The notes under the pieces were generated by a model. The model saw only the letters and a list, made by a program, of their open reading frames with translations. It was not told where the DNA came from and ran no database searches. A stretch of DNA of 64,000 nt, from the NCBI GenBank assembly GCA_963719135.1, contig CAVRAZ010000003.1:124001-188000 (forward strand), read 5' to 3'. Shown here one piece after another: positions 19,058-28,445 of this stretch (position 1 is the first letter of the stretch; each line of letters begins with the position of its first letter). Source of the stretch: CAVRAZ01 sp963719135 (lineage in GTDB: Bacteria > Pseudomonadota > Gammaproteobacteria > DSM-19610). Made by a program: the position numbers and the translations under genes.

Positions 19058-19576
19058 TTAGGCGCTTTCGCTTGCGAGCATTCGAAGCTGATCGATGGCT
19101 TCGGGGTAGCCCTCATCAGCCGCCTGCTTTATTAATCTTTTGCCTTCCGAGATATTCTTCTCAACCTTTTCCCCTTCTATATAGAGCATGCCTAATAAGT
19201 ATTTGGCTTTTGAATACCCAGGTTTATTTGCATAAGTAATAAGGTCTCCTACTGTTCTATATCCCTCTATGTTTACAACAGCGCTCTTGTCAACTGTTGG
19301 TGGGATTGAGTCTTCAGGTAAATCTCTTCCGCAAAATCGGCATACATTCGCTTCTGATTTTATGAGTTCTGCGCAATATGGACATTTTTTCATTCCCTCA
19401 GAAAGTTGCTTTGCCTCAATTGATTTTTTATCTGCCGACATGATTAGAGAATGTGGTAATGCAATAATGAAGAGCATTGCACCATAGAACCACCACAATC
19501 CGAATGAACGACCTTTAGATTGGGCGACCATTGCAGGGATTAAGCCCAATAGAATTGCAAATATAAATACTTCCAT
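19058..19576 (-). CDS. Membrane protein with zinc ribbon and Sel1-like repeats
   Basis: 172 aa. Two N-terminal hydrophobic helices (residues 3-17 and 27-47), a zinc-ribbon (CPYC...CRFC near residues 65-82) and a C-terminal Sel1/TPR-like stretch (AKYLLGMLYIEGEKV, GKRLIKQAADEGYPEAI). Likely a membrane scaffold; no catalytic residues seen. AT content is higher than its surroundings, suggesting transfer. It starts 2 nt after the stop of the gene at 19,579, so both form an operon. Confidence 0.75.
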   Translation of the reverse strand: MEVFIFAILLGLIPAMVAQSKGRSFGLWWFYGAMLFIIALPHSLIMSADKKSIEAKQLSEGMKKCPYCAELIKSEANVCRFCGRDLPEDSIPPTVDKSAVVNIEGYRTVGDLITYANKPGYSKAKYLLGMLYIEGEKVEKNISEGKRLIKQAADEGYPEAIDQLRMLASESA

Positions 19577-19578
19577 AG

Positions 19579-19893
19579 CTACCTGCCGTAGGTTTTACCA
19601 TCTGTTGAAATTGAATAAAGAAACTCGCTATATGGGAGGCTTAATAAGATTGTTCCTTTTTTTGCTATTGCAGCCATCATCATGCCTCGGCAAAGTAGAC
19701 TAACCCCATCCATTTCTCGAGCGCACATAGCGTCAGCGCTATCGATAAATTTTGTTTTATTCATTCTGAGAATGACTAGTGTCTTTCCCTCTGGCAGAGC
19801 ACCAATAGGTTGTATTACAAAAAAAGTTACCTGCGAAAAGAATACAATTACTAAAATCGCTATTGAGATAAATATTATTGACTTCTTGTTCAT
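19579..19893 (-). CDS. Small membrane-anchored protein of unknown function
   Basis: 104 aa with one N-terminal helix (IIFISIAILVIVFFSQVTFFV). The rest (QPIGALPEGKTLVILRMNKT, SLLCRGMMMAAI) resembles small hypothetical proteins with no assigned role. AT-rich like its downstream partner; the two likely move together. Confidence 0.65.
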   Translation of the reverse strand: MNKKSIIFISIAILVIVFFSQVTFFVIQPIGALPEGKTLVILRMNKTKFIDSADAMCAREMDGVSLLCRGMMMAAIAKKGTILLSLPYSEFLYSISTDGKTYGR

Positions 19894-20694
19894 TCGGTAC
19901 TCCTTTGATGCCTAACAAATGTAATAGGCGGATTACGCATTATTAGGTGATAGGCGGATTCCGCCTAGCCTGCGATTGGCCTATTCGGTATAGCATTGTG
20001 GGGAACGTACCGCCCTCCCTGCGTGTTGTCGCGAATATCCTGCAAACCGGCGAGACGGGCGGAGAACTGTGAAACGCGTTCTGAGGTATAACGGTGAAGT
20101 CGTAACCGCCTCTATAGTCTCCACCAGACGGGTCGGTCACTCGCGCGAGGCCCTGTCCGGCCGAGCATTGCCTACAGGCATTATGGCCAATTACCGACGA
20201 ATTTCCAGTTGCCGCGACGCCAGTACCCGTGCCTGACCCGGCCGATGATAGGCCGCGAAAGTTGGTGAGCATTTCACCAGAACGGCAGCCCGGCCGCGTA
20301 CTGGACGGGCTCCGAAAGCGGTGGAAATGTTCCGGACTGGATTCCGGCCTTCGCCGGAATGACGGGCCAGAGGAGGACTGGATTTCGGCCTTCGCCGGAA
20401 TGACGGGGTGCAGTAGGATTTCGGCCTTCGCTCGACTGCCGGAGCGGAGCACTCCAGCCCCGGCGTGCACGACCGGCCCGAGCAGAGGCGCCCAATCAAA
20501 TATCCTTCGTGCCCTTCGTGTCCTTTGTGGTTAACAATTGGAAAAGCGGTTGCCGTCCAGTGCGCAACGGCCTGCACGCCGTTCGTCCCTGGACCTGTCG
20601 CGAAAACCGGCTACCATCCCCTTCCGGTTCCTGACCAGAATCTGGTCGCCGCATCCGGGCCGGGCTTATACTGGTGTTCTGAAAAGGAGAATTG
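19894..20694. other. Gene-poor interval with several repeats
   Basis: About 800 bases without a convincing gene. It holds a small palindrome (GGCGGATTCCGCC near 19,953), the palindromic repeat cluster at 20,338-20,440, and a sequence CCTTCGTGTCCTTTGTGG-like at ~20,505-20,532 that recurs inverted after phoH (36,980-37,045). Reading frames here have no recognisable domains. Confidence 0.55.
20338..20440. repeat. Dispersed palindromic repeat cluster, copies 2-4
   Basis: Two close copies of GGATT(C/T)CGGCCTTCGCCGG and one decayed copy lie in tandem, about 40 bases apart. They belong to the same family as 6,061-6,120 and 40,421-40,501. Confidence 0.8.
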
Positions 20695-21189
20695 ATGAAC
20701 AAGACATATTGCATCCTGGTCGCCGACGGTACCCGTGCGCGCTTGTTCGCGCTCGATCCCGATGCGCGGGCGCCCGGCGTATCCGGTCCCGACCTGGTCG
20801 AATACGAAGACCGTGTAAATCCGGAACACGAGTTGGCCGGACATGACAAATACAGCACTACACGCACCGGGGAAAACCTGAACCCGCGCAAGGGCCCCAC
20901 GCATGGTTACGACGATCACCGCGCCCAGGAAGAACGCGAGCACGAACGCCGCTTTGCGCAGGACATCGCGCAGCATGCGGTGAAATTCGCCGCGGCCGAG
21001 CACGCCGCCCACTTGGTGGTGGTTGCGGAAAAGCGCATGCTGGGCCTGTTGCGCGCCGCCCTGGTGCTGCCGGCGCACCCGAAGTTCGAGTTGCGGGAAC
21101 TGGCCAAGGACCTGACCCACTTTTCGGCGGCGGATCTGCACGCGCATCTGGCCGATGCCGGGCTGCTGCCGGCCCGTCACACGCCCTAG
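20695..21189 (+). CDS. Host attachment family protein
   Basis: 164 aa resembling the host-attachment protein family (PF10116; named from a protein needed for attachment to plant cells, true role unclear). Typical features: an N-terminal VADGTRARLFAL strand, a DHRAQEEREHERRFAQDIAQ helix and the VVAEKRMLGLLRAAL motif. The start at 20695 is preceded by AAGGAG six bases upstream. It lies just upstream of phaC but with its own spacing. Confidence 0.8.
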   Translation: MNKTYCILVADGTRARLFALDPDARAPGVSGPDLVEYEDRVNPEHELAGHDKYSTTRTGENLNPRKGPTHGYDDHRAQEEREHERRFAQDIAQHAVKFAAAEHAAHLVVVAEKRMLGLLRAALVLPAHPKFELRELAKDLTHFSAADLHAHLADAGLLPARHTP

Positions 21190-21250
21190 GAGCCTGTTAG
21201 AATGAGAATGGGCGGGTGTTTCATCGAAGCGTTTTCAAGGAGGCGTCGAC

Positions 21251-23131
21251 ATGGCGACCCAACGCAAGGCGGCACGGCGGAAAGCAGCGAAGACCACGCC
21301 CGCTGCGGGTCACGACGAGCGTGCCGGCGCAGGCCGCGAGCAGCCCTCGGGCGCCGCCGCCAAAGCGGATAAACCGGCCGTCGACCCGCTGCCGCGGTCG
21401 ATCTTCAGTCCGGAGGTCGCCAAGACCCTGGATCGCCTGTTCAACGCCTCGATGGCACGCTCCACGGCGGGACTCGATCCGCGCGTGATTCTGCTCGCGT
21501 ATCTCGACTGGTGGGTGAAACTCGCCTGGTCACCCGGCACGCATCTGCGTTTGACCGAGAAAGCCCTGCGCAAGTGGATCCGCGCCGGCCTGTTTCTCGG
21601 GCAGTGCGTCGCGGACCCGAACGCGTCATGCGCGATCGAACCGCTGCCGCAGGACAACCGCTTCCGCGACCCGGCCTGGCGGCAGTGGCCGTACAATCTC
21701 ATGAGCCAGTCGTTTCTGCTGACCCAGCAGTGGTGGGCCAACGCGACGACGGGCGTGCCGGCGCTCTCCCGGGAGCACAAGGACATGGTCACCTTCGTCA
21801 CGCGGCAGATGCTCGACATGGTGGCGCCGTCGAATTTTCCGCTCACCAATCCCGAGATCAGGGACGCGACGCTGCGCGAGGGCGGCGCGAACCTGTGGCG
21901 CGGCTGGCAGAATTTTGTCGACGACTGGACGCGCTGGATAGCCGGGCGGCAGCCGGCCGGCACCGAGCGCTTCGAGCCCGGCAAGTCGGTCGCGGTGACG
22001 CCCGGCAAGGTCGTCTTCCGCAACCACCTCATCGAACTGATCCAGTACACGCCGGCCACCGCCAGCGTGTACGCCGAACCGATCCTGATCGTGCCGGCAT
22101 GGATCATGAAGTACTACATCCTCGATCTCTCGCCGCACAACTCGCTGGTCCGGTACCTGGTCGAGCAGGGCCACAGCGTCTTCATGATCTCCTGGCGCAA
22201 TCCGACCGCGGCGGACCGCGATCTCGGCATGGACGACTATCGTCGTCTCGGCATTCTCGCCGCGCTGGAGGCAATCGCGCAGATCGTGCCGGAGCGGCCG
22301 GTGCACGCGGTCGGCTATTGCCTCGGCGGAACCCTGCTCGCGATCACCGCGGCGGCGCTGGCGCGCAACGGCGACCGGCGCCTGAAGACCGTCACGCTGC
22401 TGGCCGCGCAGACCGATTTCACCGAGGCCGGCGAGCTGATGCTGTTCGTGAACGAGGCACAGGTGAGCTTCCTCGAGAGCATGATGTGGGAGCGCGGCGT
22501 ACTCGACACCCAGCAGATGGCGGGGGCGTTCCAGATGCTGCGCTCGAACGACTTGATCTGGTCGCGCATGGTGCGCGACTACCTGCTGGGCGAGCGCCGT
22601 CCTCCGAACGACCTGATGGCGTGGAACGCGGACCAGACGCGGTTGCCCTATCGAATGCACTCGGAATATCTGCGCGAACTGTTCCTGAACAACGGCCTCG
22701 CGGAGGGTCACTTCCGCGTCGACGGCAAACCCGTCGCGATCAACGATATCCCTGTTCCGATCTTCGCCATCGGCACCGAGACCGACCACGTGGCGCCGTG
22801 GCAGTCGGTCTACAAGATCAACCTGCTGGCGAATTCGCAGGAGGTCGTGTTCCTGCTGACCAGCGGCGGTCACAATGCCGGCATCGTCAGCGAACCGGGA
22901 CATCCGGGCCGCAGCTACCAGATGGCCTCGCGACGCGGCGGCCAGCCCTACGTCGATCCGGACACCTGGTGCGAGTGCACGCCGCACAGCGAGGGCTCCT
23001 GGTGGCCCGCCTGGCGGCAGTGGCTGGCGGAACATTCGTCCGGCCGCGTGAAGCCGCCTGCTGTCGGGGCGCCTGACGCGGGTTATGCGGTTCTGGGCGA
23101 CGCGCCGGGAACCTACGTCTTTCAAACGTGA
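21251..23131 (+). CDS. phaC: Class I poly(3-hydroxyalkanoate) synthase
   Basis: 626 aa; polymerises hydroxyacyl-CoA into storage polyester at the granule surface. An alpha/beta-hydrolase core is preceded by a charged Ala/Lys-rich extension (residues 1-45). Catalytic triad visible: Cys357 in the lipase-like box GYCLGG, Asp512 in ETDHVAP and His541 in SGGHNAG. Length and single-gene organisation match class I; no phaA/B/E lies beside it. Preceded by AAGGAGG nine bases before the start. Confidence 0.94.
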   Translation: MATQRKAARRKAAKTTPAAGHDERAGAGREQPSGAAAKADKPAVDPLPRSIFSPEVAKTLDRLFNASMARSTAGLDPRVILLAYLDWWVKLAWSPGTHLRLTEKALRKWIRAGLFLGQCVADPNASCAIEPLPQDNRFRDPAWRQWPYNLMSQSFLLTQQWWANATTGVPALSREHKDMVTFVTRQMLDMVAPSNFPLTNPEIRDATLREGGANLWRGWQNFVDDWTRWIAGRQPAGTERFEPGKSVAVTPGKVVFRNHLIELIQYTPATASVYAEPILIVPAWIMKYYILDLSPHNSLVRYLVEQGHSVFMISWRNPTAADRDLGMDDYRRLGILAALEAIAQIVPERPVHAVGYCLGGTLLAITAAALARNGDRRLKTVTLLAAQTDFTEAGELMLFVNEAQVSFLESMMWERGVLDTQQMAGAFQMLRSNDLIWSRMVRDYLLGERRPPNDLMAWNADQTRLPYRMHSEYLRELFLNNGLAEGHFRVDGKPVAINDIPVPIFAIGTETDHVAPWQSVYKINLLANSQEVVFLLTSGGHNAGIVSEPGHPGRSYQMASRRGGQPYVDPDTWCECTPHSEGSWWPAWRQWLAEHSSGRVKPPAVGAPDAGYAVLGDAPGTYVFQT

Positions 23132-23250
23132 TCCCACGTCCGGGCGCAGCGACGACGCGGCGCGGCGCTGGGTCGGGATCGCGTTCACCGGGAGCCGGAC
23201 CGGGGCTCGCGCCGAATCCGAACCGCTCCGGCGCCAGGAACTGAAAAACC

Positions 23251-24303
23251 ATGCCGTCCAAGAAGCCGTTGGTAATCCTGATTGTCCTGCTCCTGATCGG
23301 CGCCGGCGCGGGCGCGGCCTGGTGGCGCCACCGGCAGGCGCACGAGGCATCGGGCAACCGGCTGGTACTGCACGGCAATATCGATATCCGCCAGGTTCAG
23401 CTCGCGTTCAACGGCAGCGAACGGATCGCGACGATGCCGGTGCGCGAGGGCGAACGCGTCACGGCCGGCCAGGTGCTGGCCACGCTCGACACGCAGCGCC
23501 TGCAATACGCGGTGGACCTGGCCGCGGCGCAGGTCGCCGCGCAACAGGCGGTGGTCGAGCGGCTGCGCACCGGCAGCCGGCCCGAAGAGATCAACAAGGC
23601 GCGCGCCGATGTCGAGGCCGCGCGCGCCGACGCCGATAATGCCCGGCGCACCGCGGACCGGCTGGCGGCACTCGTCGATCGCAACCTGGTGTCGAAGGAA
23701 CAGGCCGACAACGCGCGCTCGGCCGCCGCCGCCGCCGAGGCGCAACTGAAGGCGGCCGAGGCAGCGCTGAACCTGGCGCTCGCCGGTTTCCGCAAGGAGG
23801 ACATCGCCGCCGGCGAGGCCACGCTGGCGTCGCTGCAGGCGCAGCTCGCGCTCAGACAGCGCGAACTCGCCGACGCCACGCTGCGCGCGCCGGCCGACGC
23901 CGTCGTCGAAAACCGCATCCTGGAACCCGGCGACATGGCTTCGCCGCAGACGCCGGTCTACACCCTGGCGTTGACCGATCCGGTGTGGGCCCGCGCCTAT
24001 GTCGGCGAAACCGACCTCGGCAAGTTGCACCCCGGCATGCACGCGGCGATCACCACCGACTCCTATCCCGATAAACGCTACCGGGGCTGGATCGGCTACA
24101 TCTCGCCGACCGCCGAATTCACGCCGAAATCGGTGGAGACGCGCGAAGTGCGCACCGATCTCGTCTATCAGGTGCGCGTCTACGCCTGCAATCCCGGCAA
24201 CGATCTGCGCCTGGGCATGCCCGCGGGCGTGACGGTCGATCTCGATCAGGCGCCGCCGGCAGCCGAGCACCGCGCGGACGATCCATGCCGGCAGCCGCCG
24301 TGA
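23251..24303 (+). CDS. HlyD-family periplasmic adaptor (YbhG-like)
   Basis: 350 aa membrane-fusion protein: N-terminal anchor (LVILIVLLLIGAGAGAAWW), a lipoyl half-motif, a long Ala-rich coiled coil (residues ~95-200, including EINKARADVEAARADADNARR), the second half-motif (LRAPADAVVENRILEPGD) and a beta-barrel. Bridges the inner-membrane ABC exporter encoded downstream to an outer-membrane channel. Its 3' end overlaps the ATPase gene by 19 nt. Reading frame intact. Confidence 0.9.
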   Translation: MPSKKPLVILIVLLLIGAGAGAAWWRHRQAHEASGNRLVLHGNIDIRQVQLAFNGSERIATMPVREGERVTAGQVLATLDTQRLQYAVDLAAAQVAAQQAVVERLRTGSRPEEINKARADVEAARADADNARRTADRLAALVDRNLVSKEQADNARSAAAAAEAQLKAAEAALNLALAGFRKEDIAAGEATLASLQAQLALRQRELADATLRAPADAVVENRILEPGDMASPQTPVYTLALTDPVWARAYVGETDLGKLHPGMHAAITTDSYPDKRYRGWIGYISPTAEFTPKSVETREVRTDLVYQVRVYACNPGNDLRLGMPAGVTVDLDQAPPAAEHRADDPCRQPP

Positions 24304-26087
24304 CGCACACCGGCACAGCGTCGCCGCCGGCGGATGAAGTCGCCCTCGAACTGCGCGCGGTGACGCGCACTTTCACGGCCGGCAAGCGGCGCGTGGTCGC
24401 GCTGGACGGCGTCAGCCTGAGCGTGCGCCACGGCCGGGTGACCGGGCTCATCGGCCCGGACGGCGCCGGCAAGACCACGCTGATGCGCCTCGCGGCCGGT
24501 CTGCTCGGACCCGACAGCGGCCGTGTCAGCGTGCTGGGGATGGACGCGACGCGCGACGCGCTCGCCGTGCAGGCCGCCATCGGCTACATGCCGCAGCGCT
24601 TCGGCCTGTACGAGGACCTTTCGGTGCAGGAAAACCTCGACCTCTACGCCGACCTGCAGGGCGTGCCGCACGGGCAGCGCGCGCCGCGCTACGCCGAACT
24701 GATGCACATGACCGGCCTCGGTCCGTTCACCCAGCGCCTGGCCGGACGGCTGTCGGGCGGCATGAAACAGAAGCTCGGCCTCGCCTGCACGCTGGTGCGG
24801 CCGCCGCGCCTGCTGCTGCTCGACGAGCCGACCGTCGGCGTCGACCCGATATCGCGCCGCGAACTGTGGTCCATCGTCTATCGACTGGTGCGCGACGAGC
24901 ACATGAGCGTGCTGCTGAGCACGGCCTATCTCGACGAGGCCGAACGCTGCGGCGAGGTCATCCTGCTGCATGACGGGCGGCTGCTCGGAAGCGGCGCGCC
25001 GGCGACTTTCAGCGAGCGCCTGCGCGGCCGCACCTACGCCGTCACCGCGCCGGATCTCAACCGGCGCGCACTGCAGGAACGCCTGCGCGGGGCGGCCGGG
25101 GGTGCTGGACGCGGTGATCCAGGGCGATGCACGTCCGGCTGGTGATGGCGGACGCCGCGCCGCCGGCACTGGAACGCCTGCTGCCGGGCGCCGGCACTGC
25201 GCGGCTGCAGCCCGTCGCACCGCGCTTCGAGGATGCCTTCATCGCACGGCTCAGCGACCGCTGCCGAAGCGCCCGCGCCCGCCGCGCCGCGGCCCGTCGC
25301 CGCCGCCGCGGACGCCGGCGGCGCGCCGACCGGTCATCGAAGTGCGCCGCGTGGCGCGCCGCTTCGGCGACTTCTACGCCGTGAAGGACATCAGCTTCGA
25401 CGTGCGGCGGGGAGAGGTCTTCGGCCTGCTCGGCGCCAACGGCGCCGGCAAGACGACCACCTTCCGCATGCTCTGCGGACTGCTGCCGGCAAGCGGCGGC
25501 GAGCTGCGCGTCGCCGGCAACGACCTGCGCCGCGCGGCGGCGGCGGCGCGCGCACGCATCGGCTACATGTCGCAGAAGTTCTCGCTGTACGGCAATCTCA
25601 GCGTCGGCGAGAACCTGCGCTTCTTCGGCAGCAGCTACGGGCTCGCCGGCACGCGGCGCGAGGCGCGCATCGACTGGGCGCTAGCACGAGTTCGACCTGA
25701 CCGAACTCGCCGGGACGGCCAGCGCCGATCTGCCGCTCGGCTACAAGCAGCGCCTGGCGCTGGCCTGCGCGCTGATGCACGAACCCGAGATCCTGTTTCT
25801 GGACGAGCCGACCTCCGGCGTCGACCCGCTGGCGCGGCGCGAGTTCTGGCGCCGCATCAATGCACTGCGCCGAGCGCGGCGTCACCGTGCTGGTGACGAC
25901 GCACTTCATGGAGGAGGCCGAGTACTGCGACCGGCTGGCGATCATGGCCGCCGGCGAGATCCTGGCCCTCGGCACGCCGGCGGAGATCAAGGCGAGCACG
26001 CGCCGCACGGACGCTCCCGAGCCGACCATGGAGGACGCTTTCATCGCCCTGATCGAGGCGCACACGCCGCCGGCGGAGGCCGGGTGA
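24285..26087 (+). CDS. Tandem ABC ATPase (YbhF-like) broken by about five frameshifts
   Basis: Two ABC domains encoded in one gene, as in YbhF (normally ~580 aa). First domain intact: Walker A GPDGAGKTT, signature LSGGMKQKLGL, Walker B LLLLDEPTVGVDP. The frame shifts near 25,090, returns near 25,128, and shifts again in the linker (25,255-25,330). Second domain: GANGAGKTT, then a shift near 25,684, LFLDEPTSGVDP, another shift near 25,862, and VTVLVTTHFMEEAEYCDR to the stop. All pieces are conserved, so the breaks look recent or artefactual. Powers the YbhS/YbhR permeases. Confidence 0.85.
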
Positions 26088-26128
26088 GGCACCCGCGCCC
26101 GGCAGCAGGAGCGCGCGGCGGCTCGCTG

Positions 26129-27236
26129 ATGCGCCTGCGCGGCCTGGTGCGCAAGGAGTTCCTGCAGATCCTGCGCGACCCGAGCAGCATCGCCATCGCC
26201 TTTGTGATGCCGGTCGTGCTGCTGCTGCTGTTCGGCTACGGCGTGTCGCTCGACGCCGAGCACGTTCCGGTTGCGCTGGTGGTCGAACAGCCGAGTGCCG
26301 ATACCGCCAGCCTCACCGGCGCCTTCCGGCATCGCGCTATTTCACGCCACTGATGCTGCGCGACATGGCGGAGGCGGAACGCGCGCTCGCCGCGCACCGC
26401 GTGGACGGCATCCTGCGCGTGCGTGAGGACTTCGCCGCACAGTTGCGCCGCGCGGATGGCGCGCCGATCCAGGTGATCGTCAACGGCGTCGACGCCAACA
26501 CCGCGCGCATCGTCATCGGCTACGTCGACGGGCGTCTGGTCCAACTGGCTGGAACAGCGCAGGCGCGCGCAAGGCCGCGAGTTCAAGACGCCGGTGCAGG
26601 TCGAGCAGCGCGTCTGGTTCAACAGCGAACTGCGCAGCCGCAATTTTCTCGTGCCGGGCCTGATCGCGGTGATCATGACGCTGATCGGCGCCCTGCTCAC
26701 CGCGCTGGTGATGGCGCGCGAATGGGAGCGCGGCACGATGGAGGCGCTGATGGTCACGCCGGTCGCCATCCGCGAGGTGCTGCTCGGCAAGCTCATTCCC
26801 TATTTCATGCTCGGCATGGGCGGCATGGTGCTCAGTGTCGTGATGGCCGTGTGGCTGTTCGAGGTTCCGCTGCGCGGTTCGCTGTGGGTGTTGCTGCTGA
26901 CGTCGGCGCTGTTCCTGCTGGTCGCGCTCGGCATGGGGCTGTTGATCTCGATCACCGCCAAGAACCAGTTCGTCGCCGGTCAGGCCGCGATCATCGTCAC
27001 CTTTCTGCCGGCGTTCCTGCTGTCGGGCTTCATCTTCGACATCGGCAGCATGCCCGGCGTGGTCCAGTTCATCACGCACCTGATCGCCGCACGCTACTTC
27101 GTCGCGATTCTTCAGACCCTGTTCCTGGCCGGCGACGTGTGGAGCGTGATCCTGCCCAATGCGCTGGCGCTGGCTGCTCATGGCGGCGGTGTTCCTGGGC
27201 CTCAGCCGGCGCCGCGCGCGCAAGCGCCTGGATTAG
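26129..27236 (+). CDS. ABC-2 type permease (YbhS-like) with three frameshifts
   Basis: About 370 aa when repaired. N-terminus MRLRGLVRKEFLQILRDPSSIAI begins with the usual cytoplasmic leader and first helix; shifts near 26,334 and 26,539 interrupt the periplasmic domain; the ABC-2 membrane core (LVPGLIAVIMTLIGALL, EWERGTMEALMVTP) is intact; a final shift near 27,168 leads to LGLSRRRARKRLD and a stop at 27,234. Lies 41 nt after the ATPase and 11 nt before the second permease. Confidence 0.83.
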
Positions 27237-27247
27237 CGGAGCGGGCC

Positions 27248-28360
27248 ATGTGGCTGCAACGCATCCTGGCGCTGGTGACGAAGGAATTCCTGGCCCTGCT
27301 GAAGGACCCGAAGAGCCGCTTCGTCATCATCGGACCGCCGATCATCCAGTTGCTGGTGTTCGGTTACGCGGCGACGTTCGACCTGAATCACGTCCCGTTC
27401 GCGGTCTACAACGAGGACACCGGCGACGCCGCGCGCGCGCTGGTCGCCCGCTTCGAGGGCTCGCCGACGTTCCGCCTGGTCGCCGTGCTGCGCAACGAGG
27501 GAGAGCTAGCGCCGTTGATCGATCGCCGCGACGCGCTGCTGGTGGTGCACCTCGGTCCACGCTTCAGCGCCGACCTGGCGCGCGGCGAGCCCGGCACGCT
27601 GCAACTCATCGTCGACGGGCGCGACTCGAACACCGCCATGATCGTGCTGGATTACGCGCGCGAGATCGTCGCGCGCTTCAACACCGACTGGCTCGACGCC
27701 CACGGCGGCGGCGCGCCGCCGGCTTACCTCGTGCCGCGCGCCTGGTTCAACCCCAATCTGGTGAGCCGCTGGTTCATCGTGCCGGGCATCGTCGGACTGC
27801 TGACGCTGGTCGTGACGATGGTCGTCACCGCGTTGTCCGTGGCGCGCGAACGCGAGCAGGGGACCTTCGATCAGTTGCTGGTCACGCCGCTGCGGCCAGT
27901 CGAGATCCTGATCGGCAAGGCGATGCCGGGATTCGTCATCGGCCTCATCGAGGCGTCGGTCATCATCGTTCTCGCGGTGTACTGGTTCGAGATTCCGCTG
28001 CGCGGACAGGTGCTGACGCTGTATCTCGGCATCCTGCTGTTTCTGCTATCGGCGATCGGCGTGGGGCTGATGATCTCGTCGCTGGCGGTCACGCAGCAGC
28101 AGGGGTTGCTGGGTGCGTTTCTGTTTCTGGTGCCGGCGGTGATCCTGTCCGGCTTCGCGACGCCGATCGCCAACATGCCGCAGGCCGTTCAGTACCTCAC
28201 GCTGATCAACCCGATGCGCTATTTCATGGTCATCCTGCGCGGCGTGTTCCTGGAAGACACACCGCTCGCGCTGCTCGTACACCAGTTCTGGCCGATGGCC
28301 GTCATAGGACTGGTCACGCTGGCGTTCGCCGGGTGGCTGTTCCGGCACCGGCTGTATTGA
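27248..28360 (+). CDS. ABC-2 type permease (YbhR-like)
   Basis: 370 aa, frame intact. Same architecture as the preceding gene: first helix (FVIIGPPIIQLLVFGYAAT), a periplasmic domain, then five membrane helices with REREQGTFDQLLVTPL between helices, the ABC-2 membrane signature. Forms the heterodimeric exporter channel with the YbhS-like protein; with the adaptor it constitutes a YbhFSR-type efflux system for cationic drugs or similar compounds. Substrate not deducible. Confidence 0.92.
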   Translation: MWLQRILALVTKEFLALLKDPKSRFVIIGPPIIQLLVFGYAATFDLNHVPFAVYNEDTGDAARALVARFEGSPTFRLVAVLRNEGELAPLIDRRDALLVVHLGPRFSADLARGEPGTLQLIVDGRDSNTAMIVLDYAREIVARFNTDWLDAHGGGAPPAYLVPRAWFNPNLVSRWFIVPGIVGLLTLVVTMVVTALSVAREREQGTFDQLLVTPLRPVEILIGKAMPGFVIGLIEASVIIVLAVYWFEIPLRGQVLTLYLGILLFLLSAIGVGLMISSLAVTQQQGLLGAFLFLVPAVILSGFATPIANMPQAVQYLTLINPMRYFMVILRGVFLEDTPLALLVHQFWPMAVIGLVTLAFAGWLFRHRLY

Positions 28361-28445
28361 GCGGCAGCGCGCGACGACACTGGCATTTTCGTCAGTTACA
28401 AGCGAAAATCGGCAGATCGCTCATATCTTAGGCACACCATCGCCA

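Noticed and set aside
19943..20470. 175-aa frame in the repeat-rich gap
   Set aside because: Its N-terminal half is made of the palindromic repeat and the rest has no family features.
21626..23350. 574-aa minus-strand frame opposite phaC
   Set aside because: Shadow of phaC, which has the complete catalytic triad.
28361..28445. Search for a tRNA or attachment site next to the ATPase/DUF4276 pair
   Set aside because: No cloverleaf or direct repeat was visible at either side; no integrase is present.
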